Assembly (NCBI GenBank): GCA_930367215.1
Contig: OV884060.1
Location: 182,291,253-182,355,252, forward strand
DNA length: 64,000 bases
Direction: 5' to 3'
DNA from: Pollenia angustigena
Taxonomy: Eukaryota > Arthropoda > Insecta > Diptera > Polleniidae
Part shown: positions 56,340 through 64,000 of the stretch, one piece after another
Numbering within the stretch: the first letter of the stretch is position 1
How the letters are laid out: every line of letters starts with the position of its first letter
Notes under the pieces: generated by a model
Told to the model about the DNA's origin: nothing
Database searches by the model: none
What the model saw: the letters and a program-made list of their open reading frames with translations, nothing else
Made by a program: the position numbers and the translations under genes

Positions 56340-57548
56340 CGTGAACTGATTTTGTTTCAGTAAAGTTCACGTGGAAGGTGACGTCAATACCAAGGTTATT
56401 GTGTGTCAACGGTCTTCAAATGTGTATTGGTTCATGAGTTATAGCCATTTTAGTGAACACTGCATTCATTCCGAAACATGTATTTATATTCCCATACAAA
56501 TATCAACAAAATGCCCTCCATTTTGTACTCCTTCGAAACGGCTTGACCGATTTTTATGAAATTTTGTATGTGTATTTGTTAGGTATGAAAATAGGTCGTA
56601 GAGTATATGTATTTTATATCGGTAGAGGGCGCAAAATATTGCAATAGGGGTAAAAGCTCCCCCTCCCTATATCTTCGTAACTAATCAACCAGTTTTCTTC
56701 AAATTTTGCATGCAGACAATGTAATATCTGAAAGAGAATAGGGAATAGGGTGTAAAATAGGGTAAGAGGGCAAAAAGCTCCCCCTCCCTATATCTTCGTA
56801 ACTAATCAACCGGTTTTCTTAAAATTTTGCATGCTGACAATGTAACATCTGAAAGAGAATAGGGAATAGGGTGTGAAATAGGGTAAGAGGGCTAAAAGCT
56901 CCCCCTCCCTATCTCTTCGTAACTAATCAACCGGGTTTCTTAAAATTTTGCATGCAGACAATGTAATATCTGAAAGAGAATAGGGAATAGGGTGTGAAAT
57001 AGGGTAAGGGGGCAAAAAGCTCCCCCTCCCTCCTTTCTTAAAATTTTGCATGCAGACAATGTAACATCTAAAAGAGAATAGGGAAAAGGGTGTGAAATAG
57101 GGTAAGAGGGCTAAAAGCTCCCCCTCCCTATATCTTCGTAACTAATCAACCGATTTTTTTGAAATTACGCAGGCAAATAGTGTTACACTTGAAAAGAACT
57201 ATAGCCTATAGTTTATATTATTTAGGGCGTGAAATAGAGCAAGAGGGGTTAAAGCTCCCCCTCCCTTTATCTTCTTAGCTAATCAACCGGTTTTATTAAA
57301 ATTTTGCATGCATACACTGTAACATCGGAAAGAGGACAGGGCATTAAATAGGGCAAGAGGGGTAAAAGCTCCGCCTCTCTATATCTTCTTAACTTATATC
57401 TTAATTTTCTTGAAATTGGGTAGGCAAATAGTGTAACATCTGGAAAGAACTATAGCCTATAATTTTTTTTTTAAATTTGGCTAGCAGACACTGTTACATC
57501 TGAAAGAAATAAGTTATGTAGCAAAACAACGTTTGCCGGGCCAGCTAG
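56340..57548 (+). mobile_element. Helitron 3' portion with ~120-bp tandem repeats
   Basis: Its terminus ACAACGTTTGCCGGGCCAGC then CTAG followed by T (57545-57549) is the canonical insect Helitron 3' end (CTRR before T). Upstream, about seven units of roughly 120 bp carry AAGCTCCCCCTCCCTATATC, AACTAATCAACCGG, AAATTTTGCATGCAGACAAT and GAATAGGG. The 5' end (TC) could not be placed; no Rep/helicase is present. Confidence 0.75.
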
Positions 57549-58620
57549 TTGCTTAATAAAAGAAAAGTTGAAATAAAAATTAAGCTAAAACAAAAGTGAA
57601 TAAATATTAATTAATTCAACTTGTTTGTGAAGCATTTATATGGCTAAATGCCAACTTTTGAAACTTATTTTCGTTAGGTTAATTTTTTTTAGAGTTTTAA
57701 AATTGTGAAGCATTTGGGTACTTTAGAACTGCACTTGTGTTTTAAGTAATCAATAGCAAAAAAAAAATGGTTTATTTTGAATTAATTAACCCAGGCACAA
57801 ATTAGAAAATCTCAAATAAAATAAAAAAAAAAAAAAAACAAATATGAAATACAAGATAAAATAATTTCTTTGTTAAGATTTTTGTATGACATGCTAAATT
57901 CCCAATTTGTCTATATTTGATAAATACACTGAAATTTATTGTTGAGGGAAAGCCAGCCTCCTCTTTGTATTTTCCTTAAATGATCGTGTTACCAAAAATA
58001 TTTTATCAAGTACCAATAAGAAAACAGGCTAAATAGACAAAAGTGTAAACATTTTCCAACGCTACATTTATTTGCTATCAGCTGTTCCCTATTGTTACAA
58101 ATTTTCCGTTCGCGTACTTTTTTTGGCCACAGCTTTTTTTGAGAGTAATTTTTCAGTTCACTCAGAAATTACTCATTCACTGCATTTTACTGTAAAAGTA
58201 CTTAAACACACCTATTGTAAAATTTGTATAATATGTACATATTTGCAAAATTTATTTATTTATTTTTTTTAATATGTATCAATTTTGCAGAGTAGAAACA
58301 AATTAAAATTATAATAAAACACCTGTGGTAATGAAAAATATGTATGTATGTTATTAACCGAAACTAATTTCGGTATCAATACCGGTATTAAAATATTTGT
58401 TATTTCGGTAGCGATATTGAGACCGTTATTCAGTTTGAATGATATTTAAGCTGTATAGGAAATAATAGCGGTATCGTCTGCCACCTTTGCTTTAAAGACA
58501 AAAATGGTATTTTCTAGTTTTAGTTGTATTTTTGAACTTCTTTGTTAATTAACTTGCAATAATATCGAAAACAATAATGAACCTCCAAACTTTCGAATAT
58601 TGAAAGAAGCAACATTTGAA
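57549..58620. other. Unassigned stretch with a dispersed repeat
   Basis: About 57882-57960 (CATGCTAAATTCCCAATTTG then TTGATAAATACACTGAAATT) is shared with 30420-30500 and, more diverged, 33825-33905. 58360-58430 has GGTATCAATACCGGTATT words resembling hAT subterminal repeats. No gene. Confidence 0.45.
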
Positions 58621-58621
58621 A

Positions 58622-59545
58622 GAGGGTGGTCAAACCAAAATGCACGATGTTAATTGTAAATAAAACAGAAAGGTTTCAGAGAATTATCTTAATAGTTTTT
58701 ATTATGATAAAAGAAGGATCTACGGCAATTATGTGTGAAACAAAAAAATGACCAAATGCTCGCCACTCGCTTCGGTGGCATACCTCTATCCGATGGTCCA
58801 TATTTTCAATGACTCTGAGACATAATTGAGGTTCAACGTCGTTAATATGCCGAATAATCTTGTCCTTAAGCTCTTGAATTGTTCTTGGCTTATTGACGTA
58901 CACTTTTCCTTTTAAATATCCCCAAAGAAAGAAGTTTAACGGTGTCAAATCACATGATCGTGGCGGCCAATAAATATAGCCACGACGTGGGACAACACGG
59001 CAATTAAATTTCTCGCACTAAACAGCCATTGTTTCGTTGGCTGTGTGGCAAGTGGCACCATCCTGTTGGAACCATATATCGTCACAGATCATCATGTTCT
59101 CAATTTCTGGCCACAAGAAGTCCGTTATCCTCTCTCCATAGCGAAGACCATTCACGGTAACTGCTTGGCCGACCTTATTTTCGAAGAAGAACGGCTCCGA
59201 AACGAACTGGGCGTGCATGCACAGGTGTTTTCGCATTTGCCACAGACCCGGTTTGGACACATATGGTCGATTTTGTTGACCAAAAAATCACAAAGTGCAC
59301 AAAATGCATTTTGATTTGAACGCCCATTTTCGTAAAAGGCTTCAACAATTTTACGTGCTGCTCAATTGTGTACATCTCCTTGGTTTAATTTGTTGTCAAA
59401 TATGTACTGAAACAAAGAAGTGAGAAATTAAGTAAGACAAAAAAACTTTACGTTAAGGTGTGACTTACAATTAACATCGTGCATTATCCTTTATGTGTAG
59501 CCATATATTGGTGCATTATCCTTTATGTGTAGCCACATATTGTGC
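58622..59545 (-). mobile_element. Mariner-like element, decayed
   Basis: ATGCACGATGTTAATTGTAA at 58640-58659 is matched in inverse orientation by 59465-59484, as subterminal repeats. The interior encodes the transposase relic below. A 32-bp unit GTGCATTATCCTTTATGTGT... is duplicated at 59479-59543. The left end of the decayed element at 29563 (AGGGTGGTATAACC, then CACGATAATTGTGAGTGACC) is related. Confidence 0.65.
58676..59375 (-). pseudogene. Mariner-type transposase relic 3 (internally deleted)
   Basis: From 59375: MYTIEQHVK and a broken helix-turn-helix region, GSVANAKTPVHARPV, then directly the motif FFFENKVGQAVTVNG, IWFQQDGATCHTA (second catalytic Asp) and, after another gap, LTPLNFFLWGYLKGKVYVNK and the C-terminus. 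The region that should lie between HARPV and FFEN, including the first catalytic Asp, is missing. There are at least three frame changes. Non-functional. Close to the relic at 29700, which lacks the same middle. Confidence 0.75.
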
Positions 59546-59786
59546 TATAAAATTCTATTCGAATCAGTCCAGGGGGGCTACTCTCTATTGCGCGGCGGAA
59601 GAAAATGGTATAAAATCTAGTAATGGGTGCTCTTTAATGCGTTTGCGCATTTGTCTTTCGCATCTTTTTAGTTTTTTCTTTTCGCAAACAATATTTTTTT
59701 TAGAATCTGGGAATTTATTTCTCATGGTGAGTAACATTTATTATACATGTATAAATTTTCATAATAATTCGAATGTGTATTCTAAG

Positions 59787-60939
59787 CAGGGCTGCCAGAT
59801 ATGACGATTTATCGTCATTTTTGACGATTTTTAGTTCCGAAATTAGCAAAGTGCCGATTAATTGATTTTTTTCTAAAAAGTGACAATTATTTTTAGTCTC
59901 TAAAGTCTGAATAAAACATTATATTTTCTGACACGTTCGCTTTTTTTTTATCTTGGAGTGTTTAACAGCCGTACCTTAACAAGATTGGAAGGCGGAACGT
60001 TTTCTTTCGCTTAGCATTTAAGCTGATATGCAATACCTAAGCAAGTGCGTCAACATTGTGTCACGAACAGTAGTGATAGCTTTCTTGTTTAATAAAACCC
60101 ACAAATTATAAATAAAAATAGAGATAAAAAAATAGCTAAATTGCCATTATTAATTAACAATTGCGGCAAACTTCACTATTAAACGAGCTGTCAAAATCGG
60201 GGTTTCCAATTTCAAAGCGTTGAGGAGCTCTATTCAAAAACTTGAAAGTCTTAAGAAAAGCTTTAAATGATTATCATAGGTGTTCTGGAAATCGAAAACG
60301 CAAAACGCAAAAGAATTTGAAAGTTGTTTTAAATACACTTTGAATGTAATTTTTGTTATACATGTAATTCTGTTTAATAAAGAAATATTTGTATAATATT
60401 TATCATAAAACTCTGTTATTACAGAAATCTTATTAAAAAAAAAGACATTTAAAATTCTTGCGTTTTCAATAATCATACAGCGAATATTTCACGAGTTGTA
60501 AGATAACATCAACATGTGTCTCATACGATTTTGGACATGAAAGACTCGTTAGATAATCTTTAACCACGTCTAAAACGACTCCCACAACGATTGAAGAAGC
60601 GTCTTTCGCTGTGCTATGGAAGAATCTCGGTCGTGTTACAGTTTTTTCCGTGTGAGGAATCTTCAACGATTAAAAAATGCGGTCATCGACGACCACAGGC
60701 GCTCTTTATGAGACTACCAGTATCTCTTACACGATTGAAAATGCTAGCTGGGTATGAAGTAGTTATGTATGTTTTTGTTTGAATGTTTTTTTTTTTATAA
60801 AAAGAGAACAAAAATTGTTTAAAAAAACTAATTATTAAGTTGTCCGACTTTTTTGACAATTTTTCAAAACGTAAAAGACGATTATTTTATTTTTCTCAGG
60901 AAATTGACGATTTCCTCACAAATTCTTCTGGCAGCCCTG
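59787..60939. mobile_element. hAT-like element, 1153 bp
   Basis: Ends CAGGGCTGCCAGA / TCTGGCAGCCCTG are exact inverses of 13 bp; flanks ATTCTAAG (59779-59786) and ATTCTTAG (60940-60947) match at 7 of 8. GACGATTT words occur near both ends. Inside, 59965-60230 is a relative of the small element at 13134. No transposase. Confidence 0.85.
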
Positions 60940-60947
60940 ATTCTTAG

Positions 60948-61962
60948 TCAAATTACAATTTTGTGTAAAGCTTTCATACTTTAATACACTTATTCCTTCA
61001 ATACATATTTCCAGGAATATGTTCTATGTTCTATCAGGATTTTTGATTGTATATTTCTGTTACGAGGTTTATTTTTTTTAAATATTCCAATTTAAATTGT
61101 CTTTTATGTAATATTTTGACATTTCATTACTGTCAATCTGAGTCATCTTTTATTTTTATTGCCAATATTGGTTTATTTTCAAAAAATTTTCCGAAAGTGA
61201 TAGAGAGTACCAAGTTGCCATTTAGCTTTCGCATCGCAATAGAGAACAGCCCCCCAGAATTAAAAATAGTTCCTTTATAATCTTTGGTTCTAAAAGCAAT
61301 TTAAAATTATAAGTTCTTAAAAAAAAATCGTTTCATAATTGAAATTAGAGTGTTCTGTGGAAAATGCTTGCCTATTCAAAAAAAATGGACGCCAACACTT
61401 TTTATAAGAAAAAGTTTATCTTCTTAACAATTATCAATTTTTTTGCGGGTGTTTTGTAAAAATTATAAATTCTTAGAAAGAAATATAAAAATAGGTTTTA
61501 TTTTTCTTTATTAAGTTTTCTAAATATTAAATGATGAACTTATTTAAACGCAAAGCATTAATAAACTTAAAGTTAAAATAAAATTACTTCTTAAGAAGTT
61601 CAAAAATTTATACCTTGTCTAGCATTTAAGCGTTTAAATAAGAAATCAAATTAGTTTTTGTTAAAATTTTATTTATTTTCTGAAATTTAAAATCAAAAAA
61701 TAGTAAATTTTTATAGATAAATTTTCTTTTACATTGTTTTTTTTTAATTAATTAATTTTTTTTTATAAATATTAATAAAGACATGAATATATCTCTTAAG
61801 TCCCCATATATATAGAAAATATAGTTAGTATAAAAAAAAATTTCACTCCCTCTCAAACAAAAACGTCTTAAATTAAAAAAAAAAGTTTTTTTTTTTAAAT
61901 AAAAAAAAAAAAAAAAATTATTAACAAAATATTAAAAAAATAGTTAAAAAAAAAATATTAAA
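60948..61962. other. Unassigned AT-rich stretch
   Basis: No gene or boundary recognised; long A/T homopolymer runs dominate from 61700. Confidence 0.4.
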
Positions 61963-62723
61963 AAACAAGTAAGAGTGCTATATTCGGCTGTGCCGAATCT
62001 TATATACCCTTCACCATTGTACGAGCAGAATACAGAGCAACTAGACAAAAACTTAATAATTTTTACATATATGTACATACATATTTACAATACTTAAAAC
62101 TTCATTATAAATAAAATTTAAACATAAAAAAAAAAAAAAATATTAAAAAAAAATTTTCTTTTGAAAAAACCAAGATTCGAACCAGGGTACTCTCAGTTTC
62201 TAACTTAACACACCCCCTAGACAACTGAACCATGAGGGAACGTTAATCGAATATCATTAAAATGAAATATGGCCCGTTTACTGTTCACCAAATTCAACAC
62301 AGTTGAGTTGTAATTACTTTTGATGTTTTTGTTCACCGCAATAGCAAAGTTGGGAATTATATTCACCAAAATAGTTTGTGCCATGTATGTGTGTTTGTTT
62401 GTTTTCTTTTATCTTTTTTGGCGAGTTTTTAAGAAGCAAAAAAAACACAAAAATTCCTAGTTTCTATTTGTAAAAATTATTTCGTTAAATAGATGAAATA
62501 ATAAAGAAGGGTGATAACGAAAATCATATTGGCCATTATGCTAGTATATGTAAACAATTGAAAGGGGGTGGGGTAGAGGGACATCACATGGTTAAATCAA
62601 GTTCTCTCCTCATAAGGACCCAGAATATATATACTTTATAGGGTCTTAGATCAATATTGTAGAAATGACAAACGGAATGACAAACATATATATACCCTTT
62701 TCCACCTGAGGTGAAGGGTATAA
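61963..62723 (-). mobile_element. DINE-1-like Helentron derivative D
   Basis: Left AACAAGTAAGAGTGCTATATTCGGC with the hairpin, right CCTGAGGTGAAGGGTATA, with ACCCAGAATATATATACTTT inside, place it in the same family as 2519-3909 on the - strand. It lacks the 152-bp repeats and instead contains a tRNA-like segment. Confidence 0.8.
62166..62243 (-). repeat. tRNA-like segment inside Helentron derivative D
   Basis: On the - strand: TCATGGTTCAGTTGTCTAG (A-box-like) and, about 35 bp on, CCCTGGTTCGAATCTTGG (a good B box). The acceptor and anticodon arms do not pair convincingly, so it is a tRNA-derived piece rather than a working tRNA gene. Confidence 0.45.
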
Positions 62724-64000
62724 AAATAAAAAAAAAGTTTTTTTTTTAACAATAATTTTTTTTTTTTTTTTCAATTAAATAGTTTTCAGTTTTTTTCCCA
62801 ATTTCATAATTTTAAATAGAAATTAAAAAAATGAAGACGTAAATTAAATTTATGTTTATATTTATATTATAAGATCGTTTAAGTAATAAATAAAATAAAT
62901 ATTTATTTAAGAGTTTTATATTTATATAAATATATATTGTACTTATTTGAAAAAAAAAAAAAAAAAAACAAACTAAAACAAAAAAAGAAAATCTTTAATT
63001 AATATGTTAATTTTTATATGCATAAATATTTAAAAAAAGAAGTCTGTCATGCTGATATTAAAGTTTTATAATTTTAGTTAAATGTAGAACTTAATTTACA
63101 CACAGCAAGTTTTTTTAAGCAAGTCTTTTTAAGTTTAAAGGGGAGTGAAGAGAAATAAAAAACCACTTCTTTCAGTTTTAAACACAAAACCTACTAAACT
63201 TGCTGAGTGTAACGTTAAAAGAAAACATTTTATAACAAACAAATTTAATAATTTTAAAGTAAACTTTATTATTTCTTATTAATTCTTACTATTATTTTTA
63301 GTCCTACGTACGATTATTACAAAAAAATTAAAAAAAAAATGCAACTGATTTTTAAAAATAGTTTGTTTTAGTTAAAATTTCTTATTTTAAATAATTAATA
63401 TTATTGTAAATAAAATTTAAATTGAAATGTTTAAAAAAAATGTCTTTGTATTAATTTTAATACGAAATGCAAAAAAAAAAGAAAATGCAAGAATTACAAT
63501 CAGTTTTAGGTATTTAAGGCTAGTTTACACTATCACACAAGTTTTACGTATGCCATAATACTTTGTGAGATAGAAATCTAATGAGTTTTGTTGGGACTGT
63601 CAAAAAGCCGAATGTTACATTACAGTTTGTAGTCACACTATCTAACATGAACATGTTTTTTATAAAATGCAACCCTGATCAAATGAAAAGTATTATTTAA
63701 GGCGAATTCAACAAGGTAAACTATTTAGAACATCTGTTCGCCAGCTGTATTATCCGAGTTGTCAATAAATTGTATTTTTTAATTATTTTTGTTTTTCATG
63801 TAGAAAAAATTGTGATTGTGTTAATTTGTGAAATTTTATGACAAAAAAATTAATTGTGGCTTAATTCTAGTTAACCAACGCAGTTCCAAGTAAAAAAAAA
63901 ACAAAGGGGAATAGAAAATTAAAAAATAGCAAGAAAAAATAAAATGGCACAATTCTCGGAAACGCTTAGTTTCCGAGTCATAGATCTCTTAAGTCTTCAT
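62724..64000. other. Unassigned AT-rich stretch
   Basis: Very AT-rich, with long A and T runs (62940-62970 and others). GGCGAATTCAACAAGG at about 63702 resembles the 54233 MITE end, and GGCTAGTTTACACTATCACA at about 63520 resembles that of the 20649 MITE, but neither has a partner in the window. No gene. Confidence 0.4.

Noticed and set aside
56640..57500. CRISPR-like array
   Set aside because: Units are about 120 bp, contiguous and without short unique spacers, in a eukaryotic genome; it is a Helitron-associated tandem repeat.
62166..62243. A tRNA gene on the - strand
   Set aside because: B box is good but the acceptor and anticodon stems do not pair; kept only as a tRNA-like segment.

Overview
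The window is AT-rich animal nuclear DNA from a higher fly, most likely a calyptrate such as a blowfly or house-fly relative. The basis is one intron-containing gene clearly orthologous to Drosophila fused lobes (fdl), together with DINE-1-like Helentron elements, a Jockey-type LINE and many small hAT, PIF/Harbinger and Tc1/mariner derivatives typical of large fly genomes. The species is an inference; no single marker settles it. No bacterial, organellar or viral genes were seen.

The only host gene I can support is fdl on the + strand. It has seven coding exons at 32003-32169, 34569-35167, 35227-35962, 36024-36247, 36311-36405, 44158-44252 and 44791-44950. All junctions keep frame with GT..AG introns and give a 691-residue protein. 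It should be a Golgi/secretory-route, membrane-anchored GH20 beta-N-acetylglucosaminidase that trims N-glycans. Non-coding 5' exon(s) must lie upstream because a splice acceptor sits 19 bases before the ATG; a donor at about 14618 is a weak candidate.

The rest is layered transposon debris. 1-13.5 kb: two DINE-1-like elements with 152-bp tandem repeats (one holding a TIR element whose empty site is visible in the other copy), a pogo-like element with a mariner relic inside, two more Helentron-like elements and an hAT-like element. 13.5-25 kb: sparse, with a possible fdl 5' region, a TA-flanked AT-rich element, a large minisatellite built on an AAAAAGTACC-type unit, and a palindrome with a tRNA-like loop. 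25-31.6 kb: a three-deep nest (hAT, then hAT plus Helentron), an hAT carrying a mariner relic, and another AAAAAGTAC-rich array. 31.7-45.6 kb: fdl, with intron 1 and intron 5 filled by related TIR elements in opposite orientation; intron 5 also holds a 5-kb hAT insertion carrying a 5'-truncated Jockey element. 45.6-50 kb: a 2-kb hAT MITE enclosing a 1.2-kb foldback, then a Harbinger derivative that keeps a transposase N-terminus. 50.1-53.7 kb: a relative of the foldback interrupted by a 1.64-kb Tc1 element and a 1.0-kb TAA-flanked element. 54-64 kb: foldbacks, a Helitron 3' end behind 120-bp tandem repeats, a mariner relic, another hAT and a fourth DINE-1-like element.

The most interesting aspect is the unusually readable insertion history. 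At least ten hAT-like insertions have recognisable 8-bp target duplications, and a group of TTA/TAA-flanked elements and several foldback families are nested in datable order in and around one conserved gene. All comparisons were made by eye from the sequence; family names rest on terminal motifs, target duplications and protein motifs, not on a database search.
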